Below are positions 1 to 5,979 of a DNA stretch of 9,822 bases, piece after piece. The position numbers and the translations under genes are program-made. Under the pieces are notes generated by a model. The model worked only from the letters and a program-made list of their open reading frames with translations, was not told where the DNA came from and ran no database searches. How positions within the stretch are numbered: the stretch's first letter is position 1; every line of letters begins with the position of its first letter. Origin of the DNA: Brachybacterium sp. (GTDB lineage: Bacteria; Actinomycetota; Actinomycetes; Actinomycetales; Dermabacteraceae); assembly GCA_030451965.1 (NCBI GenBank), contig JAKDNE010000097.1:1-9822 (forward strand), written 5' to 3'.

Positions 1-1211
1 GCCGCGGGGGCGCGCGCCCCACGGGCGACGAACAGGGTGACGACCACGGCGCCGAACGTCGCCACCAGCAGCAGGGCGATGCCGGGTGCGTAGGTGCCGC
101 TCTCGGCATGGATCGCGGCCATCACCAGCGGCGGCACGAAGCCGCCGAGCCCGCCGGCGGCGCCGACGAATCCGGTGACGGAGCCGACGACGGCCGGGTC
201 GGACGTCTGGGCGACCAGTGCGAAGACCGCGCCGGAGCCGAGGCCCAGGCCCGCGGCCATCACGATGAAGGCGACGGTGCCGATCGGCATCAGGTCTGGT
301 TGGAAGGTGAGGGCGAGGGCGGCCAGGCCGACTGCGATGTAGGAGACCAGCAGGGTGTTCGCGGCGCCCAGACGGTCCGAGAGGGTGCCGCCGAGGGGAC
401 GCATGATCACCGCGACGATCACGAAGCCGGCCATCCGGAACGACGCGTCGGCGGCATCGAGCCCGTACCAGTTCTGCAGCATCGTGGGCAGGAAGACGGA
501 GAGGGCGACGTAGCCGCCGAAGGACAGGGCGTACAGGTAGCACGCCTGCCAGGTCACCTTGAGCTTCATCACGGCGACGGACTGCTCGATGATGTTCTTC
601 CGCGAGGGCTTCCAGGTGGGGGCGTCGCGCATGAACAGCCAGCCCACCACGGCGTAGGCGACCAGGGCCAGCGCGGTGAGCACGAAGGGCGCGACGTCGC
701 CGACCGCGTTCAGCAGCGGCACGGTGGTGAAGGCGCTGATCGCGGTGCCGCCCATGCCCACGCCATAGAGGCCGGTGGCCATGCCGCGCTTGGAGGGCGG
801 GAACCACGAATTCACATACGGGACCCCGATCGCGAACGTGGTGCCGGCGATACCGAGGAAGAATCCTCCGAGGAGGAGGGTCGAGTACGTGTACTGACCG
901 ACGAATCCTAGGAAGATCACAGGAATGACGGTGATCAGGGAGACCAGCGGGAACATGAGATGCCCGCCGAAGCGATCGGTCAGAGCACCCATCACGATGC
1001 GGCCCAGGGAGCCCACCAGCACCGGGATCGCGACGATCAGGGAGGCGTCGGTGGCCAGCCCCCGCTCGACGTAGACAGGTCCGAGGGGGCTCAGCAGAGC
1101 CCACGCCCAGAAGTTCACACCGAACCCGATCGTGACCAGTGCAAGTGCCTTCCATGCGCCTGCCGGGATAGTGGTGGACGACGCAGTGCGGGCTGCGGGG
1201 GACGTGGTCAT
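1..1211 (-). CDS. narK: Nitrate/nitrite MFS transporter, NarK type (3' end cut by window edge)
   Basis: This is a 12-helix major facilitator protein of the nitrate/nitrite porter (NNP) family, moving nitrate or nitrite across the cytoplasmic membrane. I translated 403 residues from an ATG at 1209-1211, which has a GGAG at 1220-1223 placed 8 nt upstream. Helices fall at roughly residues 21-43, 57-78, 85-103, 109-132, 145-168, 172-193, 223-245, 258-278, 286-303, 310-334, 342-366 and 376-397. Family marks are NFWAWALLSPLGP (33-45), LGIAGTTFAIGVPYVNSWFPP (near 119-139) and the glycine-rich VGSVTGFVGAAGGLGGFVPP (342-361). R71 in helix 2 and R271 in helix 8 sit where E. coli NarK has its substrate-binding arginines (R89, R305). 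Only the C-terminal tail is missing. The gene is co-directional with the amino-acid genes but 248 nt away, so it is probably a separate unit. Direction of transport and nitrate versus nitrite preference cannot be read from the sequence. Confidence 0.85.
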   Translation of the reverse strand, partial: MTTSPAARTASSTTIPAGAWKALALVTIGFGVNFWAWALLSPLGPVYVERGLATDASLIVAIPVLVGSLGRIVMGALTDRFGGHLMFPLVSLITVIPVIFLGFVGQYTYSTLLLGGFFLGIAGTTFAIGVPYVNSWFPPSKRGMATGLYGVGMGGTAISAFTTVPLLNAVGDVAPFVLTALALVAYAVVGWLFMRDAPTWKPSRKNIIEQSVAVMKLKVTWQACYLYALSFGGYVALSVFLPTMLQNWYGLDAADASFRMAGFVIVAVIMRPLGGTLSDRLGAANTLLVSYIAVGLAALALTFQPDLMPIGTVAFIVMAAGLGLGSGAVFALVAQTSDPAVVGSVTGFVGAAGGLGGFVPPLVMAAIHAESGTYAPGIALLLVATFGAVVVTLFVARGARAPA

Positions 1212-1219
1212 CGATGGTT

Positions 1220-1223
1220 CTCC
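1220..1223 (-). promoter_or_regulatory. Ribosome binding site of narK
   Basis: GGAG on the minus strand lies 8 nt before the ATG at 1209-1211. It supports that start, as does the short polar N-terminus before the first membrane helix. Confidence 0.6.
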
Positions 1224-1245
1224 ACGTTCGAGGGCGAGTGCGCGT

Positions 1246-1305
1246 GCCGAGGACTGCCCGACGGCGCAGCGCGGGATGTCCCCGCACTGCTCAAGGGTCC
1301 TCGGC
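1246..1305 (-). promoter_or_regulatory. Nested stem structure in the narK leader
   Basis: A perfect 9-bp inverted repeat, GCCGAGGAC at 1246-1254 and GTCCTCGGC at 1297-1305, encloses a second stem. In the minus-strand RNA the inner stem pairs 1281-1290 with 1266-1275 (10 bp including one U-G wobble) around a 5-nt loop. The structure ends 34 nt before the narK start, outside its ribosome site. No poly-U run follows. It could be a terminator-like or protein-bound leader element controlling narK. It matches no RNA class I recognise: the loops are not the hexaloops of ANTAR targets. The function is inferred, while the pairing is seen directly. Confidence 0.45.
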
Positions 1306-1322
1306 CTGGGAGCCCATCCTAG

Positions 1323-1336
1323 GGGACTTCGGTCCC
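1323..1336. repeat. Small hairpin GGGAC-TTCG-GTCCC
   Basis: A 5-bp perfect stem closes a TTCG tetraloop on the plus strand, the very stable C(UUCG)G type; on the minus strand the loop reads CGAA. It lies between the double-ACT gene and narK. In the minus-strand RNA it would be a further hairpin upstream of the nested stem. No T-tract follows on either strand, so a terminator role is unproven. Confidence 0.35.
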
Positions 1337-1373
1337 GATTCCTCTGCGTTCAGAAGGACATGGACGCCCCACG

Positions 1374-1404
1374 GCAGAATTTACTGCAGATTCGCCCGGG
1401 AATC
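1374..1404 (-). promoter_or_regulatory. Possible narK promoter/operator region
   Basis: This is the AT-rich part of the intergenic region. On the minus strand TAAATT (1378-1383) fits a -10 box in 4 of 6 positions, but no good -35 is found at the usual distance. Two inverted repeats sit here: GCAG-N6-CTGC at 1374-1387, overlapping the putative -10, and GATTC-N6-GAATC at 1389-1404 just upstream. They could be operator half-sites for a nitrogen or oxygen regulator. I found no convincing FNR, GlnR or NarL box. This is a weak call. Confidence 0.25.
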
Positions 1405-1433
1405 CTCACAAAACGAATTCAGCAATGCCGGCG

Positions 1434-1452
1434 TCACGATATTCATTCGTGA
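1434..1452. repeat. 19-bp inverted repeat just after the double-ACT gene
   Basis: TCACGA (1434-1439) and TCGTGA (1447-1452) are perfect 6-bp arms around a 7-nt AT-rich spacer. The repeat begins 7 nt past the stop codon of the double-ACT gene. As RNA it would be a modest hairpin without a U-tract, so a weak terminator is possible. As DNA its size and symmetry resemble an operator for a dimeric regulator acting on narK downstream. Confidence 0.4.
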
Positions 1453-1459
1453 TCGCGCC

Positions 1460-2002
1460 TCATTCTGGGGCGTCGAGCTCGAGGTCCACCATCAGCTCGG
1501 CGGCGATCGTCTCGAGCGCCTCGCGGACCCCGTTCTCATCCGTATCGGCCGGCAGGCGCACCTCGGCCTCGGCCTCGAACAGCATGCCGCCGCCCTCCGG
1601 TGCCTCTCGGGTCCAGCTGCGCAGCCCGTCGATCGTCGCTCCCTGGGAGCGCAGCGCCGAGGACACCTCGCGGACCATGCCGGTGCGGTCCTGGCCCAGC
1701 AGGTGCAGCCGAAGCGCGCTGTGCGCGGCCGCTTCGACGGGACCTCCGGCGACGGTCGCCTCGACGTCCAGCCCCACCTCGTCGGCCAGGGCGGGCAGCG
1801 CCCCCAGGAACGACTGCGCACGCTCGTCGGGCAGATCGACCTGCACGATCCCCGCGAACTTGCCGGCGAGCAGGGCGAGCTGGCTGTCGACCCAGTTCCC
1901 CCCGTGCTCGTCGACGGCGGCGGCGAGCGCGGCGACGAGACCCGGGCGGTCGTCTCCGATGGCGGTCAGCACGAAAGCAGTGGTCGGCGCGTGAGTCGTC
2001 AT
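1460..2002 (-). CDS. Double-ACT domain protein, GcvR-like
   Basis: This 180-residue protein is built of two ACT domains. The first (about residues 9-80) has VLTAIGDDRPGLVAALAAAV, and the second (about 96-176) has LHLLGQDRTGMVREVSSAL. The D-R-P/T-G turn of each is typical of ACT domains that bind an amino acid at a dimer interface. The architecture matches the GcvR family (in E. coli a partner of GcvA in control of glycine cleavage). It has no DNA-binding domain, so it would act through a partner or as a sensor. I chose the ATG at 2000-2002; a GTG at 2036-2038 in frame would add 12 residues, and neither has a clear ribosome site. It starts 50 nt after the cimA stop and probably ends the serA operon. 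A serine/glycine sensing role is inferred from its family and from sharing the unit with serA. Confidence 0.8.
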   Translation of the reverse strand: MTTHAPTTAFVLTAIGDDRPGLVAALAAAVDEHGGNWVDSQLALLAGKFAGIVQVDLPDERAQSFLGALPALADEVGLDVEATVAGGPVEAAAHSALRLHLLGQDRTGMVREVSSALRSQGATIDGLRSWTREAPEGGGMLFEAEAEVRLPADTDENGVREALETIAAELMVDLELDAPE

Positions 2003-2052
2003 GACCTCAGGGTAGCGTCCGGGGCTGTCGGGGACCACGCCTCATCCCGAGC

Positions 2053-3702
2053 TCAGACCCCGGACTTGAACAGCCCGAAGGTGTAGGCGTCGTAGATCGC
2101 CTCCCAGGAGGCCTCGATGACGTTCGGCCCCACACCTACGGTCTGGAACTCCAGGCCACGCCCGGAGGTGCGCACAAGCACCCTGGTGGTGGCGTCGGTG
2201 CCGTGATGGGCGTCCAGGATCCGCACCTTGAAATCACGCAGCTCGAACTCGTCGACCTCGGGATGACGTCGGCGCAGAGCCGCGCGCAGCGCGCGGTCCA
2301 GGGCGTTGACCGGGCCGTTGCCCTCGGCGATCTCGACCCTGCGCTCGTGGGCTCTCTCGGTGCCCTCGTCGCCGTCGGCGAGGAGTTTGACCGTGGCCTC
2401 GGATTCCAAGGTGCCATCTCGGCCCAGCTGCGAGGTGGCCCTCCAGGACTCCACTGTCGAGTAGCTCGGGACCCGCCCGAGCTGATCGAGCAGGAGCAGC
2501 TCGAAGGAGGCGTCGGCCGCCTCGTAGGAGTAGCCGACCGCTTCGCGCTGCTTGACGACGGCCGCCAGACGCGAGAGCAGCTCGGGCTCACCGGTGAGGT
2601 CGAATCCGAGCTCGCGACCCTTGAGCTCGATGGAGGCCCGGCCTGCCATGTCGGAGATGATCATCCTCATGTCGTTGCCGACCAGCTGCGGATCAGTGTG
2701 CTGGTAAAGATCCGGGTCCACCCTGATCGCGCTGGCATGCAGGCCCGCCTTGTGCGCGAAGGCGCTCGCCCCGACGTACGGGGCGCGCGGGGTCACCGGC
2801 ATGTTCACGATCTCGCCGATGGCGTGGGCGATCCGCGTGGTCTCGGCGAGGGTCTCGGCGGGGAGCAGGTCCATGTCCATCTTCAGCTGCAGGTTCGCGA
2901 CCAGGGTGACCAGATCCGCGTTCCCGGTGCGCTCCCCGTAGCCGTTGATGCAGCCCTGGACGTGGGTGATCCCGGAGCGCACGGCGGCCATCGCGTTGGC
3001 CACCGCGCAGCCGGTGTCGTTGTGGGTGTGGGCGCCGAGCCGGGCGTCGCCCGCTCCTGCCGCGCCGAGGCGGCCGCGCAGGTCCTCGATGATCTCGGTG
3101 ACCTGGTGCGGAAGCATCCCGCCGTTGGTATCGCACAGGACCAGCACCCCGGCGCCGGCCTCGTGCGCGGCCACCAGCACGGAGGTGGTGTACGCGGCGT
3201 CGTGGAGGTAGCCGTCGAAGAAGTGCTCGGCATCGACGAACACCTCACGGCCGTGCCCCACCAGGTGCTCCACGGTGTCCCGCACCATGGCGAGGTTCTC
3301 CTCGGCGCTGGTGCGCAGCGCTCCGGTGACATGGCGCAGATCGGATTTCGCGACCAGGGTGACCGCCGGGGCGCCGGAGTCGATGAGCGCCGCGACCTGC
3401 GGATCCTCCGCGACGGCGATCCCCGCCTTCCGGGTCGCCCCGAAGGCCGCGAGCCGGGCATGGCGCAGCTCGAGCTCCCCCGCCGCACGGGCGAAGAACT
3501 CGGTATCGCGCGGGACCGCACCGGGCCACCCGCCCTCGATGTAGGTCACGCCGAGATCGTCGAGGTGGCGGGCGACGGCGAGCTTATCGGCGACGGAGAG
3601 GGTGAGCCCCTCCTGCTGGGAGCCGTCGCGCAGCGTGGTGTCGTAGAGATGGAATTCAGAGATCGGAGCGATCGGGGCGGTCGGCATCGAGAAGGTCGTC
3701 AT
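2053..3702 (-). CDS. cimA: Citramalate synthase
   Basis: A 549-residue enzyme of the isopropylmalate/citramalate synthase family that condenses pyruvate with acetyl-CoA to (R)-citramalate, the threonine-independent entry into isoleucine synthesis. The HMGL-like TIM barrel (about 15-290) starts with FHLYDTTLRDGSQQEG (17-32), including the catalytic R25 and metal ligand D26. It carries the metal-binding HTH at 225-227 and the NGYGERTGNADL strand (253-264). HKAGLHASA (318-326) follows in the linker. The C-terminus (about 410-549) is the LeuA-type allosteric domain and ends in the EASWEAIYDAYTFGLF form typical of the long citramalate synthases, which separates it from LeuA. The ATG at 3700-3702 lies 4 nt after the ilvE stop without a good Shine-Dalgarno, suggesting translational coupling. 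The alternative, an isopropylmalate synthase paralogue, is less likely. Confidence 0.88.
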   Translation of the reverse strand: MTTFSMPTAPIAPISEFHLYDTTLRDGSQQEGLTLSVADKLAVARHLDDLGVTYIEGGWPGAVPRDTEFFARAAGELELRHARLAAFGATRKAGIAVAEDPQVAALIDSGAPAVTLVAKSDLRHVTGALRTSAEENLAMVRDTVEHLVGHGREVFVDAEHFFDGYLHDAAYTTSVLVAAHEAGAGVLVLCDTNGGMLPHQVTEIIEDLRGRLGAAGAGDARLGAHTHNDTGCAVANAMAAVRSGITHVQGCINGYGERTGNADLVTLVANLQLKMDMDLLPAETLAETTRIAHAIGEIVNMPVTPRAPYVGASAFAHKAGLHASAIRVDPDLYQHTDPQLVGNDMRMIISDMAGRASIELKGRELGFDLTGEPELLSRLAAVVKQREAVGYSYEAADASFELLLLDQLGRVPSYSTVESWRATSQLGRDGTLESEATVKLLADGDEGTERAHERRVEIAEGNGPVNALDRALRAALRRRHPEVDEFELRDFKVRILDAHHGTDATTRVLVRTSGRGLEFQTVGVGPNVIEASWEAIYDAYTFGLFKSGV

Positions 3703-3706
3703 CGGG

Positions 3707-4798
3707 TCAGACCAGTCGGGTCAGCCAGCCGTGACGGTCCGGGATCCGGCCGTACTGGATATCGGTGAGCTCCTTGCGCAGGGCGAGCGTGACGTCGCCG
3801 GAGCCGCCCTCCCCCACCGTCCAGGAACCACCGCGGGCACGCAGCTCGCCGATGGGGTTGATGACCGCAGCCGTACCGGCGGCGAACATCTCGGTGATCT
3901 CCCCGCGGTCGACCTGCCCCAGCACCTCGCTCATCACCAGCTGCTGCTCGACGACCTCGAGCCCGCGGTCGGCGGCCAGGCGGAGGATCGACTCCCGGGT
4001 GACTCCCTCGAGGATCGAGCCGGTCAGCGAGGGGGTCAGCAGGCGGCCGTCGGCGGTGACGGCGAAGACGTTCATGCCCGAGAGCTCATCGATGCTGGAA
4101 TGGGTCTCGGAGTCCAGGAACATGACCTCGTCAGCCCCGTTCTCGGCGGCCTCCCGCTTCGCCAGCAGCGAGGAGGCATAGTTTCCGCCGCACTTGGCGG
4201 CGCCGGTGCCCCCGGCCCCAGCGCGCGCGTACTCGTCGGAGATCCACACCACGAGCGGTTGCACGCCACGGGGGAAATAGGGGCCTGCGGGCGAGGCGAT
4301 CACGTAATAGTCCACGCAGTGGGAGGCCCGCACCCCGAGGAACTCCTCGCTGGCGAACATGAAGGGACGGAGGTACAGCGACTCCTCACTGGTGGCCTCT
4401 GGAACCCACGGCTCATCGGCCGCAGTGATCGCTGTGAGCGAGGTCAGGAAGTCACGGGCCGGCAGCTCGGGGAGAGCGAGGCGGCGGGCGGAGCGCTGCA
4501 TGCGCTCGGCGTTGCGGTCGGGACGGAAGGTCCACACCGAGCCGTCAGCGTGGCGGTAGGCCTTCAGCCCCTCGAAGATCTCCTGCCCGTAGTGCAGGAC
4601 CGCCGCCGCCGGCGAGAGCTCCACAGGACCGAAGGGCACGATCTCCGCCCCACCCCAGCCGTCCTCGATGGTCCAGCGGGCATGGACCATGAAATCGGTG
4701 TAGTACTCGCCGAAGCCGGGGGCGGCCAGGATCCGGGCGCGCTCGTCGTCGCCGACACGTCGAGTGGTGCTGGTCTGGGTGAAATCGAGCGCGCTCAC
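3707..4798 (-). CDS. ilvE: Branched-chain amino acid aminotransferase
   Basis: This 363-residue fold-type IV PLP enzyme performs the last step of valine, leucine and isoleucine synthesis, moving the amino group from glutamate to the 2-oxo acids in the cytoplasm. The PLP lysine is K202 in GAAKCGGNYASSLLAKREA (199-217). Other family marks are LHYGQEIFEGLKAYR (68-82), LYLRPFMFASEEFLGV (141-156), IDELSGMNVFAV (236-247), SILEGVTRESIL (261-272) and EMFAAGTAAVINPIG (303-317). The length is normal for the long BCAT type of actinomycetes. The start is GTG (4796-4798) with AGGAG at 4805-4809, 6 nt upstream. It lies 49 nt after leuB and 4 nt before cimA, clearly within one operon. Confidence 0.95.
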   Translation of the reverse strand: MSALDFTQTSTTRRVGDDERARILAAPGFGEYYTDFMVHARWTIEDGWGGAEIVPFGPVELSPAAAVLHYGQEIFEGLKAYRHADGSVWTFRPDRNAERMQRSARRLALPELPARDFLTSLTAITAADEPWVPEATSEESLYLRPFMFASEEFLGVRASHCVDYYVIASPAGPYFPRGVQPLVVWISDEYARAGAGGTGAAKCGGNYASSLLAKREAAENGADEVMFLDSETHSSIDELSGMNVFAVTADGRLLTPSLTGSILEGVTRESILRLAADRGLEVVEQQLVMSEVLGQVDRGEITEMFAAGTAAVINPIGELRARGGSWTVGEGGSGDVTLALRKELTDIQYGRIPDRHGWLTRLV

Positions 4799-4847
4799 GG
4801 GGATCTCCTCAAATCGGGGGCAGGGTCAGTCTGACAGGACCGGACGG

Positions 4848-5945
4848 TCAGCGTCCGGCGATCGCAGCTACCAGCGCATCACCGATCTGGGTGGTCCCGC
4901 GGGCGCTGAGCTCCTCGGAGCCGGCGCGGGCGGCGAGGTCGTTCTCGACCGCGGCACGGACCGCTGCGGCCGGCTCGAGGTGGCCCAGGTGGTCCAGCAG
5001 CAGCGCGACCGAGAGCACGGTGGCGGTGGGATCGGCGAGGTTCTTCCCGGCGATGTCGGGAGCGGAGCCGTGGACCGGCTCGAACATCGAGGGGAAGGCG
5101 CCGGTGGGGTTGATGTTGCCGCTCGCGGCGAGGCCGATGCCACCGCCCACCGCGCCGGCGAGGTCGGTGACGATGTCGCCGAAGAGGTTGTCGGTGACGA
5201 TCACATCGAAGCGAGAGGGGTCCTGGACCAGGTAGATCATCATCGCGTCGACGTGGGCGTAGTCCACCTCGACCTCCGGGTGCTCAGCGCCGACCTGCTC
5301 GACGATGCGGCGGTAGAGGTGCCCGGCATGGACCAGCACGTTGTGCTTGTGGACCAGGGTGAGCTTCTTGCGGCGACGCTCAGCCTGCTCGAAGGCATAG
5401 CGGACCACCCGCTCGACGCCGACGGCGGTGTTGAGGGAGACCTCGGTGGCGACCTCGAGCTCGGTACCGGTGCGCAACGAGCCGCCGTTGCCGACGTACG
5501 GCCCCTCCGTACCCTCGCGGACCACCACGAAGTCCATCTCCCCCGGGTTCATCAGCGGCGAGGTGACGCCCGGGAACAGCCGAGTGGGGCGCAGGTTCAC
5601 GAAGTGGTCGAAGGCGAAGCGGAGCTTCAGCAGCAATCCCCGCTCGAGCACCCCCGAGGGCACGCCCGGATCACCGACCGCCCCCAGCAGGATCGCGTCG
5701 TGCTCGGCCAGGGACGCCATGTCCTCCTCGGTGAGCGTCTCCCCGGTGCGGTGCCAGCGGCCCGCGCCGAGATCGAAGTCGGTGGTCCCGACGGTGACGC
5801 CGACCGGCTCGAGCGCGGCCCTCAGCGCGCGCAGACCCTGGGGCACGACCTCCTTGCCGATGCCGTCGCCCTCGATGACGGCCAGGTGCAGAGTGTTCGA
5901 CTCAGCAGAGTTCGGAGCGACAGCGCTGGGGGTGGGGGTGCTCAT
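4848..5945 (-). CDS. leuB: 3-isopropylmalate dehydrogenase
   Basis: A 365-residue NAD-dependent beta-decarboxylating dehydrogenase converting 3-isopropylmalate to the precursor of 2-oxoisocaproate in leucine synthesis. With citramalate from cimA it can also oxidise 3-methylmalate to 2-oxobutyrate. Visible marks are VIEGDGIGKEV (23-33), LLGAVGDPGVP (86-96), LRPTRLFPGV (118-127), VVREGTEGPYVG (141-152), the Mg-binding YAHVDAMMIYLV and TDNLFGDIVTDLAG (229-240, 251-264) and FEPVHGSAPDIAGKNLADP (288-306). The open frame continues upstream to 6095 into serA, but the ATG at 5943-5945 has a strong GAGGAGG 7 nt ahead and gives the expected length plus a 17-residue polar leader. The gene follows serA by 34 nt. 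Confidence 0.95.
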   Translation of the reverse strand: MSTPTPSAVAPNSAESNTLHLAVIEGDGIGKEVVPQGLRALRAALEPVGVTVGTTDFDLGAGRWHRTGETLTEEDMASLAEHDAILLGAVGDPGVPSGVLERGLLLKLRFAFDHFVNLRPTRLFPGVTSPLMNPGEMDFVVVREGTEGPYVGNGGSLRTGTELEVATEVSLNTAVGVERVVRYAFEQAERRRKKLTLVHKHNVLVHAGHLYRRIVEQVGAEHPEVEVDYAHVDAMMIYLVQDPSRFDVIVTDNLFGDIVTDLAGAVGGGIGLAASGNINPTGAFPSMFEPVHGSAPDIAGKNLADPTATVLSVALLLDHLGHLEPAAAVRAAVENDLAARAGSEELSARGTTQIGDALVAAIAGR

Positions 5946-5952
5946 GGGTGTT

Positions 5953-5959
5953 CCTCCTC
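5953..5959 (-). promoter_or_regulatory. Ribosome binding site of leuB
   Basis: GAGGAGG on the minus strand lies 7 nt before the ATG at 5943-5945. It fixes the leuB start there, rather than at upstream in-frame codons that would overlap serA by more than 100 nt. Confidence 0.75.
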
Positions 5960-5979
5960 GACGAGATGCAGGACGGGGA

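Larger units (their letters stand above)
1212..1459. other. Intergenic region between the double-ACT gene and narK
   Basis: I see no coding frame here that looks real. The 248 nt hold, from the double-ACT side, a 19-bp inverted repeat, an AT-rich stretch with two short inverted repeats and a possible -10 box, a TTCG hairpin, a nested stem structure and the narK ribosome site. If transcription starts near 1371 the narK leader would be about 160 nt, long enough for RNA-level control. Confidence 0.6.

Noticed and set aside
108..911. 267-codon plus-strand frame at the left end
   Set aside because: It is antisense to the NarK-type gene, whose twelve helices and signature motifs are clear on the minus strand.
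1356..1367. Three-codon mini-ORF on the minus strand in the narK leader
   Set aside because: ATG-TCC-TTC-TGA has no ribosome site and no run of regulatory codons, so a leader-peptide attenuator is not supported.
2203..3768. 521-codon open frame on the plus strand
   Set aside because: It is the antisense shadow of cimA, with a composition (Gly, Val, Asp, Arg, His) typical of mirror frames and no motif.
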